A stretch of DNA of 64,000 nt from Lachnospiraceae bacterium (GCA_029227035.1 JAQXZD010000099.1:39269-103268); one strand, 5' to 3'. Counted from the first letter of the stretch, positions 25,169-34,715 are shown. Translations and numbers: made by a program. The notes: generated by a model not told the origin, from the sequence alone.

Positions 25169-27271
25169 TTAGTTTACCTGTCCTGCCAACAGAAGCATAA
25201 TGTCATTGCTGCGCTTTACAAACTTTGTCATTGCCTCTGCGGAGAGTGGCTGGTTGGAAAGCATGGCAAGATCATATAACTGTTCGGCAAACATCGGAAC
25301 ATGCTCGGAATCTTTGTTGTCAAGAATATATTTTACCAGAGCATTGTTGGTATTTAAGGTAAGAGTCTGATCCGCTGCAAACATGTTCGGATCCATACCG
25401 CCCATACCGCCTGCTGCGTACATCTTCATCATATCCTGCATACGTCTTCCCTGCTCGGAAAGTGTGAGGACGGAAGCAACATCCGCATTCTTTAAGGACT
25501 CAGCCTTGACGGTCAGCTTGTCGTTGTTTAATGTTTTCTTAAACAGCTCGGACAGGGTATCGGTAGCCTCGGTCAAATCTGCACTGTCCTCGGACTTTAA
25601 GGCATCTGTGACGTCTGCATCAATACGCAGGAACTGATAATGGTCATTCCGCTGCTCCAACTGTGTAATGAAAGAGCTGTCAATGTTATGATCCAGAATA
25701 ACGGCATTCATGCCCTGTTCCTTGAACATGCTGATGTACTGTCCCTGCTGTACGCGGTCGGTAACATAGTAGATGGTGTTCTTTTCCGGTTCCTTTTCCT
25801 CCCCGGTATCCGTTTCGGCAGATTCTGCTTCTGCATCCTTTGTCTCTTCGGTTTCGGCGGAATCGTTCTCTTCTTTTTTATCTTCATCCTCCACAGGAAC
25901 GAGAAGTTCCGGAAGTGTCTGATACTTGTCATTGATATCTTTAAACAGGATATAATCATTCATCTTATCGCAGAATTTTACATCCTTTAAGCAACCGAAC
26001 TTGATAAACGGGCTGATGTCATCCCAGTATTTCTCATAGGACTCTTTTTCTGTCTTGCACATACCGATCAGCTTGTCGGCAACCTTCTTGGTAATGTATT
26101 CGGAAATCTTCTTGACAAAGCCATCATTCTGCAGTGCGGAACGTGAGACGTTGAGCGGAAGATCCGGACAGTCGATGACACCCTTTAAGAGCATCAGAAA
26201 TTCAGGAATGACTTCCTTGATATTGTCCGCGATGAATACCTGATTGTTGTATAACTTGATGGTTCCTTCGATAGAGTCATATTCGGTATTGATCTTCGGG
26301 AAGTACAGGATACCCTTTAAGTTGAACGGATAATCCATGTTCAGATGAATCCAGAAGAGCGGCTCCTTGTAATCCTGGAATACATTGCGGTAGAACGCCT
26401 TGTAATCATCATCCGTACATTCCGCAGGATTTCTGGTCCAAAGCGGCTGGGTGTCGTTGAGAGGAACCGGACGCTTTACAATCTTTAACTTATCCTGAGC
26501 CGGAGAGACTTCGACGATTTCCTTTTCACCGTTCTCATTCTCTTTTTCCTCGGTTTTGGCTTCTTCGTGAATCTCTTCCACGACAGTATCGGTATCGAGT
26601 TTGTCCTCTTTATTGATGGTTTCATATTCTTCAGGCGCATTTGCCTTGCTCAGATAGATCTCGGTTGGCATGAAAGAGCAGTACTTTTCAATTACCTCTC
26701 TTGCCCGGTATTCATTGGCAAATTCCAGACAATCTTCATTTAAGAAAAGGGTAATCTCTGTACCAACGTCTGTCTTGTCGCTGTCTGTCATATCGAATTC
26801 CGTGCCGCCGTCACAGGACCAGTGAACTGCGGTAGCACCTTCCTTATAAGAAAGGGTATCGATGGTAACTTCGTCTGCAACCATGAATGCAGAGTAGAAG
26901 CCCAGACCAAAATGACCGATAATCTGGTCATCGTTTGACTTGTCTTTATATTTTTCAATGAAATCGGTTGCACCGGAAAAAGCGATCTGGTTGATGTATT
27001 CCTCAACCTCATCTGCCGTCATACCAAGACCGTTATCGATGAACTTTAAGGTCTTCTCCTCCGGATTTACGATAACGGAAATCTTTGCCTTGTAATCAGC
27101 AGGGAGAGAATATTCTCCCATCATATCCAGTTTCTTTAATTTGGTGATGGCGTCACAACCATTAGAAATTAATTCGCGATAGAAGATATCGTGATCAGAA
27201 TACAACCATTTTTTGATAATCGGAAAAAGGTTATCACTGTCAATAGATAAACTGCCGTGTTTGTTTGCCAT
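25169..27271 (-). CDS. htpG: Chaperone HtpG (Hsp90)
   Basis: This is the bacterial Hsp90. The N-terminal GHKL ATPase domain shows ISNGCDAITKLKK near residue 35, KFIDNGLGMTADEVEEYI near residue 72, and GHFGLGFYSAFMV near residue 118. At 700 residues it is longer than the usual 610-640. The extra length lies in two acidic low-complexity inserts: near residues 226-255 (EEAKTEEKENENGEKE) and near residues 470-505 (rich in Glu, Asp, Thr and Ala). The first lies where eukaryotic Hsp90 has a charged linker. The ATG at 27271 is nine bases after GGAG and gives MANKHGSLSIDS; the ATG at 27280 abuts the ribosome site and is rejected. A CIRCE operator lies upstream, so HrcA control is expected. Confidence 0.95.
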   Translation of the reverse strand: MANKHGSLSIDSDNLFPIIKKWLYSDHDIFYRELISNGCDAITKLKKLDMMGEYSLPADYKAKISVIVNPEEKTLKFIDNGLGMTADEVEEYINQIAFSGATDFIEKYKDKSNDDQIIGHFGLGFYSAFMVADEVTIDTLSYKEGATAVHWSCDGGTEFDMTDSDKTDVGTEITLFLNEDCLEFANEYRAREVIEKYCSFMPTEIYLSKANAPEEYETINKEDKLDTDTVVEEIHEEAKTEEKENENGEKEIVEVSPAQDKLKIVKRPVPLNDTQPLWTRNPAECTDDDYKAFYRNVFQDYKEPLFWIHLNMDYPFNLKGILYFPKINTEYDSIEGTIKLYNNQVFIADNIKEVIPEFLMLLKGVIDCPDLPLNVSRSALQNDGFVKKISEYITKKVADKLIGMCKTEKESYEKYWDDISPFIKFGCLKDVKFCDKMNDYILFKDINDKYQTLPELLVPVEDEDKKEENDSAETEETKDAEAESAETDTGEEKEPEKNTIYYVTDRVQQGQYISMFKEQGMNAVILDHNIDSSFITQLEQRNDHYQFLRIDADVTDALKSEDSADLTEATDTLSELFKKTLNNDKLTVKAESLKNADVASVLTLSEQGRRMQDMMKMYAAGGMGGMDPNMFAADQTLTLNTNNALVKYILDNKDSEHVPMFAEQLYDLAMLSNQPLSAEAMTKFVKRSNDIMLLLAGQVN

Positions 27272-27343
27272 GTTTTGCATCTCCTTTGTTTCTTTTTGCT
27301 AGAAAGTATGATAAATCCTGCGAAAAGAAAAGTCAATAGAAAA

Positions 27344-27370
27344 TTAGCACTCTTTTTGAAAGAGTGCTAA
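27344..27370 (-). promoter_or_regulatory. CIRCE operator (HrcA site) of htpG
   Basis: TTAGCACTC-N9-GAGTGCTAA is a perfect match to the CIRCE element. It lies about 70 bases upstream of the htpG start, in the 5' region of its transcript. HrcA binds CIRCE and represses heat-shock genes until stress. Confidence 0.95.
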
Positions 27371-27421
27371 CAAAAACGCGCAAATCCTTTAAAACAGGCG
27401 GTTTGGCAAATTCTAAAAAGT

Positions 27422-30337
27422 TTATAAACTGGTGGAAGAGGAGTGCTGTTCTTCAATCAGGGCTCTCACGGCATCCACATCCAGATTGTCCATTTTGGAG
27501 GCAATCTGACTGAACAATTCCTGATTCTGCGGACTGAGACGGTATTTTCTGACGTCGTCCAGAATGTCAAAAATCTTTGCAAAATCAAAGGAATCCAGAT
27601 GATTTTTGATATTCAGAAGAATATTTGAAATCATATCCTGATCCAGCATTGGGGCATCGGTTTCGACCGGAGCCTCATCCAGCTCACCAAAGTGGCAGAG
27701 TACCTCGCGAATCTGCTTTAACTGAGCGATATAGGCGGTACGCAGTTGTTCAAAGTTGGCATCGATGTAGGCGTAGTCATGCTGTTTTCCGGCCTCCTCC
27801 TGCTTGCGTGCCATAGTGGATACCTCCATGGCGCCGATTCCTGCAGTGGTACTTTTCATGGCGTGGACTTTGATGGTGTAATTCTCATAGTCCTTCCGGT
27901 TCAGCAGTTCCTCAAGCTCCTTTAGATTTTTTTCACCGTAGGTATAATTAATCTTTAGAATACTGAGAAAATCTTTGACCTTACCGCCGCAGTTTTTCAG
28001 TCCGATACTTACGTCCAGATTCGGAAGATGACCTGTGAGATATTTGGTTTCTTCTGCCTCGCCGGATTCTTCCGGTACTTCTTCCTCTTCCGGTTCCGGG
28101 GCAGACGGCTCTTCATAGTGAACCTTATCGGCAGGGATATAGGTGACAAGGACACGTTCCACCTGCTTTAAGTTCATTGGCTTGCCCAGATATTCGTCAA
28201 AGCCTTCGTCGATCAGCATCTGTCTGGTGCCTCGGATGGCATTGGCAGTCAGGGCAACAATTCGTCCGCCGGCGTTTCCGCCGGTATAGAAATCATCAAT
28301 GTAACGGATGCGTTTCATGGTCTCGATTCCGTTCATTCCCGGCATCATCTGATCCAGAAATACAATCGGGTAGTGAGTCTTCTTGCAGAGCTCAATTGCT
28401 TCGGCGCCGCCGGATGCAGTATCCACGGTCAGACCATAAGAGGCCAAAAGCCCTTTGGCTACCATCAGGTTCACGCGGTTGTCATCCACCAGAAGAACCC
28501 TTGTGTCACGGATGACAAGCTGTGCGGCAGGCTCCGGATTTTCGGAAACCCGGTCGATGGTGAAGCGATGGTGCATTGGTGACGGATCAATCACTTTCTG
28601 GTCAATCTTTACCGTGAACGTGGAACCCTGTCCGTAGACACTTTCCACGGAAATCTCTCCACCCATCAGAGTTACATAACCTTTGGCAATGGAGAGGCCG
28701 AGTCCGGAGCCTTCCACACCGTAATTAATCTGCTGGTCAAGCCGTTCAAAGCTTTTGAACAGGTTTCCCATATTCTCCTCACGGATTCCGATTCCGGTAT
28801 CGCTGATGATAAATCCAAGTTTAACATTATCGTCCGTCCGCGATATTACCTTTGTTTCAAAGGTGACACTTCCCTCATTGGTGTACTTGACCGCGTTGTT
28901 TAAGATGTTAATCAGTACACCGCGGATGCGAACCTTATCCCCGAACATCTTGGTAGGAATGGTTTCATCCGTCTTCATGAAAAAGGAGAGTCCCTTTTGT
29001 TTTGCCTGCTGGGAGATAATCAAAGAGACATCATCCAACAGGTCTGCCACGTAATAATCCGCCGGGATAATTTCCATCTTGCCGGATTCGATTTTGGTAA
29101 TGTCGAGAATGTCATTGATGATGGCAAGCAGATTGCGGGAAGAGAGACGGATTCCGTCTATGTATTCACGGATTTCCTTGTTGGTATTCTTCTTGCCCGC
29201 AAGTTCGGCAAAACCGATGATTGCATTCATAGGCGTGCGAATCTCGTGGGACATATTGGCGAGGAAGATGGTCTTGGACTGATTGGCATTCTCAGCCTCC
29301 TGTATGGCATGCTCCAGCCGTGCAATGTTCTCCATCCGCTCGGTCAGATCCGTAACAATGACAATGTGTCCGATGACATCCATATAATCGTCATGGATTT
29401 TACTGATACTCAGGTTGCAGGGCATGTCGTTGGCATTGCAATGCGTATCAATTTCCCGGTAATTCTCACTGAAATCAAATACTTCATCCGGATCGATGTC
29501 AAAAAGCTCATCAATGTGGAAACTCTGGATTTCGACTTTGTTCAGTCCGAAGAACTGGGGAGCAATATCGTTTTGTATCTGGAGGGTAAATTTGCTGTCG
29601 TATACGAGAACCGGTTTTGGGAAAGAGGTATACACATACGAAGGCATATTGTCGATGGTGATACGGGAGCGGTTGGCATAGTTAAGCGCATTCTGCAGAG
29701 CCAGCATGGCGACAAACTGTCCGATGGTACTGCCCGGAATTGCTTCAAAACCGAAAAGCGGCAGAATGGTATCCAGAATCATGCCGAACGCCATGATGGC
29801 AATCATAAACAGCAGTTTTGATGCCAGTGCCCGCATTCGCTTCAGTTTCGAGGCAAACCGCAGATAGAGAATGGTTGCCAGCAGATTGCAGGCGATTACG
29901 ATACAGTATATGGTATAGATATTATTCCACAGGCTTGGAGCAAAGGAGTAAGTCATGCCTCCGGTTCCGAGGGTATAGATGACTTGTCCCGGCTGACAGA
30001 TAAAAAAGCAGATTACATAGGAAAAGGCAGTTACTGCACAAATAGGAAAAATGTATTTTTTGATACTGCCGAGAACCTGACAAAAAAGAACCTGTGCAAG
30101 GGACAGATAGGCAAAGGTTCCGATCATTCCGATAATGCGGAACAGGTGCGCCTGCTCCGGAACGGTCTGAATCCTGATGCCCCAGAAGCCAAAGCTCCAG
30201 ACGGCGCTGGCAAAACATAACGCGGAAAAAAGACGGTTTTCCGGATATTTCCGCAGATCCTTATGGATAAGCTGCCTGATTGCCATATTCAGGGCAAATA
30301 TAAAGTCTATAAATAAGATGTAAGTGAATATTCCCAT
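27422..30337 (-). CDS. Hybrid sensor histidine kinase with 7TM, PAS, receiver and HPt domains
   Basis: This 971-residue membrane sensor contains a full phosphorelay. Order by eye: an N-terminal seven-helix membrane domain (about residues 1-225), a PAS-like domain (about 235-335), HisKA with MSHEIRTPMNAIIGFAEL near residue 355, HATPase with SDTGIGIREENMGNLFKSF and GSGLGLSIAKGY (about 455-570), a receiver with VLLVDDNRVNLMVAKGL and FLDQMMPGMNGIE (about 615-740), and a histidine phosphotransfer domain with HAMKSTTAGIGAME (about 800-880). An acidic, proline-rich linker lies between receiver and HPt. It directly abuts the double-receiver gene. The signal is unknown. Confidence 0.92.
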   Translation of the reverse strand: MGIFTYILFIDFIFALNMAIRQLIHKDLRKYPENRLFSALCFASAVWSFGFWGIRIQTVPEQAHLFRIIGMIGTFAYLSLAQVLFCQVLGSIKKYIFPICAVTAFSYVICFFICQPGQVIYTLGTGGMTYSFAPSLWNNIYTIYCIVIACNLLATILYLRFASKLKRMRALASKLLFMIAIMAFGMILDTILPLFGFEAIPGSTIGQFVAMLALQNALNYANRSRITIDNMPSYVYTSFPKPVLVYDSKFTLQIQNDIAPQFFGLNKVEIQSFHIDELFDIDPDEVFDFSENYREIDTHCNANDMPCNLSISKIHDDYMDVIGHIVIVTDLTERMENIARLEHAIQEAENANQSKTIFLANMSHEIRTPMNAIIGFAELAGKKNTNKEIREYIDGIRLSSRNLLAIINDILDITKIESGKMEIIPADYYVADLLDDVSLIISQQAKQKGLSFFMKTDETIPTKMFGDKVRIRGVLINILNNAVKYTNEGSVTFETKVISRTDDNVKLGFIISDTGIGIREENMGNLFKSFERLDQQINYGVEGSGLGLSIAKGYVTLMGGEISVESVYGQGSTFTVKIDQKVIDPSPMHHRFTIDRVSENPEPAAQLVIRDTRVLLVDDNRVNLMVAKGLLASYGLTVDTASGGAEAIELCKKTHYPIVFLDQMMPGMNGIETMKRIRYIDDFYTGGNAGGRIVALTANAIRGTRQMLIDEGFDEYLGKPMNLKQVERVLVTYIPADKVHYEEPSAPEPEEEEVPEESGEAEETKYLTGHLPNLDVSIGLKNCGGKVKDFLSILKINYTYGEKNLKELEELLNRKDYENYTIKVHAMKSTTAGIGAMEVSTMARKQEEAGKQHDYAYIDANFEQLRTAYIAQLKQIREVLCHFGELDEAPVETDAPMLDQDMISNILLNIKNHLDSFDFAKIFDILDDVRKYRLSPQNQELFSQIASKMDNLDVDAVRALIEEQHSSSTSL

Positions 30338-31096
30338 TTAGCTCTCCTCGTCTGTTGACTGACCTAATGCCATAGCGATTTTTTCAAGCAGTACATCTTT
30401 CCCCACCGTTTTGGCAAGGCAGGCAACCGGATTATATGGATAAAATTCCACCAGAACCTGTTCGTTAAGATAGCCGGACAGAACGAGAACCGGAATATCT
30501 TTGAGCCTGTCGTTCTGGCGAATCATATTAATCAGGGCAACTCCGTTGTAAAGAGGCATCTGGTAATCCAGAATAATAAGATCCGGCACATAGTTGGTCA
30601 GATAGTCAAGAGCCAGTTTGGTGGTGTTAATCATGATGACGTTGTAGTAATCTTTCAAAAAGCTGTTGAGCTGTTTGAGATAGGACATGTCATCATCGAT
30701 TGCCAGAATGGTTTTGGTGTCATGATGCTGATGCTTTTTCTGGCATACCTCCAGAACCTTATCAATCAGATCCTTTTTGGTGACGGGTTTCAGCAGATAT
30801 CCGTCAATGCCGAGGGCGATTGAATTCATGACATAGTATTTATCCTGTTTTCCGGTGAGCATGACAACCGGAATATTTACGCAGTCTTCGATATTCCGCA
30901 ATTTTTCCAGTGTCACAAAACCGTTCATAATAGGCATTTCAATATCAAGAAGAATGACATCATATCGCTGCATGTGAACCTGCTGCAGAGCCTGTTTTCC
31001 GCTGGAAACACATGTTACATCTGCAGTGTCTGTAAGATACAGGCGGATGGTGTCGAGAGTTTCCTGGTCATCGTCAATTGCAAGTATATTTATCAT
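30338..31096 (-). CDS. Double-receiver response regulator without output domain
   Basis: This 252-residue protein consists of two CheY-like receivers. The first has ILAIDDDQETLDTI and VILLDIEMPIMNGF (phospho-Asp near residue 51). The second has ILAIDDDMSYLKQL near residue 130 and LIILDYQMPLYNGV near residue 175. There is no DNA-binding or enzymatic domain, so it probably relays phosphate or acts by protein contact. The kinase gene starts at the next base downstream. It is transcribed first in this pair; a TATAAT at about 31139-31144 on the minus strand is the likely -10. Confidence 0.88.
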   Translation of the reverse strand: MINILAIDDDQETLDTIRLYLTDTADVTCVSSGKQALQQVHMQRYDVILLDIEMPIMNGFVTLEKLRNIEDCVNIPVVMLTGKQDKYYVMNSIALGIDGYLLKPVTKKDLIDKVLEVCQKKHQHHDTKTILAIDDDMSYLKQLNSFLKDYYNVIMINTTKLALDYLTNYVPDLIILDYQMPLYNGVALINMIRQNDRLKDIPVLVLSGYLNEQVLVEFYPYNPVACLAKTVGKDVLLEKIAMALGQSTDEES

Positions 31097-31276
31097 CTGT
31101 CTTCCCTGCTTTCCTTTTTGTGTATAGTATTTACTCCATTATATCAGATAGAGAGCAAGAATACCAGTAGGAAGCATGTCTATCGTGCTTATTTTTTTAG
31201 GAAACTTAACTCCGCGAAAAAAACATGCGCTCCTGTGAGAATTACGTTTTGTGCTGTCACTTTGTGACAAAAAAGA

Positions 31277-31306
31277 TTGACTGCACGTAACGTGCAATTT
31301 TAAGCT
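31277..31306 (+). promoter_or_regulatory. MerR-type promoter with operator dyad
   Basis: TTGACT (31277-31282), then an 18-base spacer and TAAGCT (31301-31306). A nearly perfect palindrome TGCACGT-A-ACGTGCA (31282-31296) fills the spacer. MerR proteins bind such dyads between -35 and -10, so the downstream regulator probably controls itself. Confidence 0.65.
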
Positions 31307-31324
31307 AAGACAGGAGGCAGATAC

Positions 31325-31654
31325 ATGGCGGAAAAGACTTTACGCGAACTGTGTGATTCACTGGGAGTTTCCAGAAGAGCCGTTCAGGGTTATGAAAAGG
31401 CGGGGTTGGTCAGCGCAGAGGGAAAAAACGAACGAGGGTATCTTTTATATAGTGAAGATACGCAGGAAAAAATAAATCAGATTAAATTATATCAGCAGTT
31501 TGGCTTTACAATTAAGGAAATAAAATGGTTGATGAGTGCGCCTGCATGCGAATTGAAAGCAACTTTGGAAAAGCAGGTAGAGAAGATGAAGGGGGAGAAG
31601 ATAGAAATGGATGCGTTAATTGAAAAAGCACAGGATTTAATAAACAGGCTATAG
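31325..31654 (+). CDS. MerR-family transcription regulator
   Basis: This 109-residue regulator has the MerR winged helix at its N-terminus: TLRELCDSLGVSRRAVQGYEKAGLV, in pieces, followed by GYLLYSEDTQEKINQIKLYQQFGF. A coiled-coil dimerisation helix (LKATLEKQVEKMKGEKIEM) forms the rest. There is no separate effector domain, so the ligand cannot be guessed. The dyad promoter just upstream suggests autoregulation. AT content rises here and stays high for more than 3 kb. Confidence 0.88.
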   Translation: MAEKTLRELCDSLGVSRRAVQGYEKAGLVSAEGKNERGYLLYSEDTQEKINQIKLYQQFGFTIKEIKWLMSAPACELKATLEKQVEKMKGEKIEMDALIEKAQDLINRL

Positions 31655-31736
31655 GCTGAAGGAGAAGCAAAACGTAATTCTTAATCAGTAGTTTGTTGAT
31701 AGTTTTATATTTAGAGCGAGGAAAGGGTTGATCATT

Positions 31737-33236
31737 ATGTTCTGTAACAACTGTGGAGCAAAAATTCCAAATGAAACGGAAATCTGTCCTGAATGTGGAC
31801 AAAAATGTAAAGAGGTATCGGGAATGAGAATTATACGATTGAAATGTAAAAACTGCAATGGAATCATGGAGGTTGATGAAAACACACAGGAAGTAATTTG
31901 TCCATATTGCGGAACGAAAGAGAAAATTTTGGACAGCGATGCAGTAGCGGTAGAGAAAATCAAAAGCAATACGAGCAAAGAGGTAGAATTTGCGAAGATG
32001 GCAAATGAAAAGGAAAAAGAAGCGAGGAAAGAAAAAAGAGATGAGCAAGAAGCATATAGAAAAGGCAAATTATGTAAGATTACGGTAATTGCTACGTTTA
32101 TCTGCTTGTTGTTTATGTTTTATGCTTTTAAAACCCGTCATATTCTGGCAGGAATTATTGCTGTTATACAAATCTGTATGTTTGCAGTATCATGGTTAAT
32201 GGGAATGCAAATTATAAAAGAAAAGAAGAAGTTTGTATATATGGCACTGGCAATCTTGGGATTTCTGTTTATAATTCCATTTGGATTGTGTTGCAATGTA
32301 GAAAAACCGGAAAAACTGGAGTGGCCGGAGAGCGGTATTGCAACGGAACTTCCAAATCCGAAAGCAAAATATGGAGAGATAATCGTAAACGATGATGAAG
32401 ATCTTTATATTATTGTAGAAAAATATTCAAAAAAGGATTACAAAAAATACGTACAGGCATGTCAAAATGCAGGCTACACATTGGAAAACAAAGAGCTGGA
32501 GGAAAGTTATGAAGCATATAATGATGAGGGATATCAGCTATCTCTGACATATGTTTCTGATACAATGGATATTTCGTTGACGGCGCCAATAATGATGGGC
32601 GAATTTGAATGGCCTGACAGTGAAATTGCAAAATTATTGCCTCAACCGAAATCAAATATTGGAAAAATCGATAGTGAATCGGAAGATGGATTGATTGTTT
32701 ATGTTGGGAATACTTCTGCCGTTGATTATGAAAAATATGTGGATGAGGTCAGAAAGGCAGGGTTTAAGAAAGAATATCAAAAAGGAGATACTTATTATTG
32801 GGCGGATAATAAGAATGGTTACCATATCGAGGTCAGGTATGAGGGAAATGATATTATGTGGATTCGCTTGGATTCGCCGGATGAAGCAGAAGTACAGGAA
32901 GCTGATGATACGGGTAGTAAGAAGGACAGTGAGCTGAATGAGGGGACAAATGATGAATCAAAAAGTGATAAAGATGATGTGAATCCGGATTTAAAAGCGT
33001 TTTTGGATGAATATGAAGATTTTGTTGATCGATATGTTGAATTTATGAATAAATACAATCAATCAGATGCGGATGTAACAATGCTTGCCGATTATGCTGA
33101 TATATTGAAGGAGTATGATGAATTTAATAAAAGTTTGGAAAAGTATGATGCCGATACAATGTCGGAATCGGATGCTGCATATTATATAGAAGTGACCACC
33201 AGATGTTCTGAGAAGTTGGCGAAAGTAGCATTATAG
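31737..33236 (+). CDS. Zinc-ribbon membrane protein of unknown function
   Basis: The 499-residue protein starts with two zinc ribbons: CNNCGAKIPNETEICPECGQ (residues 2-21) and CKNCNGIMEV with CPYCGTKEK (about residues 33-62). A charged helix (residues 75-105) precedes three or four membrane segments (about residues 110-190). The soluble C-terminal half contains two similar repeats starting with 'WPESGIATELPNPKAKYGEI' and 'WPDSEIAKLLPQPKSNIGKI' (about residues 200 and 300), then an acidic tail. DUF6591-like repeats of this kind are seen in Firmicute lipoproteins, but I cannot assign a function. The ATG at 31737 is nine bases after GAAAGGG; TTG at 31728 is rejected. Confidence 0.75.
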   Translation: MFCNNCGAKIPNETEICPECGQKCKEVSGMRIIRLKCKNCNGIMEVDENTQEVICPYCGTKEKILDSDAVAVEKIKSNTSKEVEFAKMANEKEKEARKEKRDEQEAYRKGKLCKITVIATFICLLFMFYAFKTRHILAGIIAVIQICMFAVSWLMGMQIIKEKKKFVYMALAILGFLFIIPFGLCCNVEKPEKLEWPESGIATELPNPKAKYGEIIVNDDEDLYIIVEKYSKKDYKKYVQACQNAGYTLENKELEESYEAYNDEGYQLSLTYVSDTMDISLTAPIMMGEFEWPDSEIAKLLPQPKSNIGKIDSESEDGLIVYVGNTSAVDYEKYVDEVRKAGFKKEYQKGDTYYWADNKNGYHIEVRYEGNDIMWIRLDSPDEAEVQEADDTGSKKDSELNEGTNDESKSDKDDVNPDLKAFLDEYEDFVDRYVEFMNKYNQSDADVTMLADYADILKEYDEFNKSLEKYDADTMSESDAAYYIEVTTRCSEKLAKVAL

Positions 33237-33242
33237 TTTATA

Positions 33243-33283
33243 AAAAGGCATGTAGGATAGGAAGCTGTCCTGTGTGCCTTTTG
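33243..33283 (+). terminator. Terminator after the zinc-ribbon gene
   Basis: AAAAGGCA...TGCCTTTT with an inner AGGATAG/CTGTCCT stem. Confidence 0.7.
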
Positions 33284-33323
33284 TTAGGATGTAAAAGCGG
33301 AAATGACTTTATATTGAAAGGGG

Positions 33324-33396
33324 TTGACATAACACCATAGGCGATGTTATGTATAAAAATTATTAACAAGAGAGACCGCCGGTAATGGCGGTTTTT
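33324..33396 (+). promoter_or_regulatory. Promoter-operator followed at once by a terminator
   Basis: TTGACA (33324-33329) overlaps an inverted repeat ACATAAC/GTTATGT (33327-33333 with 33346-33352), which runs into TATAAA (33352-33357). The spacing of 22 is long; a -10 of TTATGT at 17 is also possible. Only about 15-20 bases later ACCGCC-GGTAAT-GGCGGT with a T-run ends transcription. The transcript, if made, would be a tiny RNA of about 35 bases or an attenuated leader for the DUF4230 genes. Confidence 0.45.
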
Positions 33397-33522
33397 CTGT
33401 GCTTTATCTATCAATTTCTGACAGAAAGTTCCCCCATCTCGCGAATTTGTTATGGTATTGTAATGTACACGGATAAAGAGTAAAATATGTTTATTGTGAA
33501 CACATAGAGGAGGTTAGATAAA

Positions 33523-34110
33523 ATGAAGAAAATTAAAAAACAAAAGTTGAAATTACAAGTATGTGTTTTGGTAATTGTCATTGTTATGATTATAGCAGCA
33601 ATTATTGTAATAAAAATGAAAAATTCTGATGCCGGGAAAAGCACAACTGTTACGAAATCTTCTTTGGAAAAAGTATTGGAAATTAGCGATTTGTCTACAT
33701 TGGATTATAATTATAATTCTATTGTGGATGTAAAGGATGAAGAAGGAGAAAAGGAAAAATATCATGTGGCATATGAAGGTACAGTGACAGTTGGAGTTGA
33801 CATGAGTAAAGTACAGATATCTGTAGATGAAAATACCAAAAAAATAACTATTAAAGTTCCGGATCCGGTTGTTCAAAATGTAAATATTGATATGGGAACG
33901 TTGCAATTTATTTTTGAAAAAGATAAATATGAAACGGAGAGTGTTACGATAGAGGCATATAATGCATGTGTTGCGGATTTGGAAAATAAGGCAAAACAAG
34001 AAGATTCTTTGATGACAATAGCAAAAGAAAATGCGATTAATGGTATAAATGCACTTATCTCTCCTTGGATAGAACAAGTAGAAGGAAAATATACAGTAGA
34101 AGTAAAGTGA
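33523..34110 (+). CDS. DUF4230 membrane-anchored protein
   Basis: This 195-residue protein has one N-terminal membrane anchor (VCVLVIVIVMIIAAIIVIKM, residues 13-32) after a very basic start, so the rest is outside the cell. The soluble part resembles DUF4230: AYEGTVTVGVDMSKVQISVD near residue 82, then ITIKVPDPVVQNVNIDMGTL near residue 109. Function is unknown. A GAGGAGG site precedes the ATG. A likely promoter is TTGTAA-17-TAAAAT upstream (about 33458-33486). The following gene is a paralogue. Confidence 0.8.
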   Translation: MKKIKKQKLKLQVCVLVIVIVMIIAAIIVIKMKNSDAGKSTTVTKSSLEKVLEISDLSTLDYNYNSIVDVKDEEGEKEKYHVAYEGTVTVGVDMSKVQISVDENTKKITIKVPDPVVQNVNIDMGTLQFIFEKDKYETESVTIEAYNACVADLENKAKQEDSLMTIAKENAINGINALISPWIEQVEGKYTVEVK

Positions 34111-34120
34111 GGATGAAAAA

Positions 34121-34699
34121 ATGGGAATAAAAAGAAAAATAACAGTTTTTACAGTAATGATATTAATGGCAGGGATGTTAGCAGGATGTGCGGATGCAAG
34201 CCAGAAAGATGCGCAGAAACCGGATGTAGAGCACATACGGAATATTTGTAAATTAGCAACGGTACAGTGCTATTATCATAATGTTGCGATGACCGAGAAA
34301 AAAGCTTCAAATATATTTGAAAAAGATAAAGATTTATGGATTGAATATACAGGTGTGGCTAATTTGGGAATAGATATGTCACAAGTAAATATGAAAATTA
34401 ATGGAACAAATGTTAAGGTAACGATTCCGGATGCAGAGGTGCTTAATGTCTCAGTTGACAAAAATTCATTATCATATACGACTTCTCGGGATGGACTTTT
34501 CAAGAATAAAATTACAGCAGAAGAGCAGTCAGAGACAGTGAAAAAGGCACAGGCGGAAATGAAAAAAACAGTAAATAAAAATTCGGATTTACTAATGAGA
34601 GCTCAGGATCGTGCAAAAAAATTGATTGAAAATTATGTAAATCAATTAGGAGATGCAACCGGAACAGAGTATCAGATAGAATGGGAATATTGTAAATAA
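34121..34699 (+). CDS. DUF4230 lipoprotein, paralogue of the preceding gene
   Basis: This 192-residue predicted lipoprotein has a signal peptide with lipobox LAGC near residue 20. The rest repeats the DUF4230 pattern: YTGVANLGIDMSQVNMKING near residue 75, then VTIPDAEVLNVSVDKNSL, and a C-terminal helix with KKLIENYVNQLGD. It lies ten bases after its paralogue, so the pair is a tandem duplication with different membrane anchoring. Function is unknown. Confidence 0.8.
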   Translation: MGIKRKITVFTVMILMAGMLAGCADASQKDAQKPDVEHIRNICKLATVQCYYHNVAMTEKKASNIFEKDKDLWIEYTGVANLGIDMSQVNMKINGTNVKVTIPDAEVLNVSVDKNSLSYTTSRDGLFKNKITAEEQSETVKKAQAEMKKTVNKNSDLLMRAQDRAKKLIENYVNQLGDATGTEYQIEWEYCK

Positions 34700-34715
34700 T
34701 CCTTTTTGCAGATGT

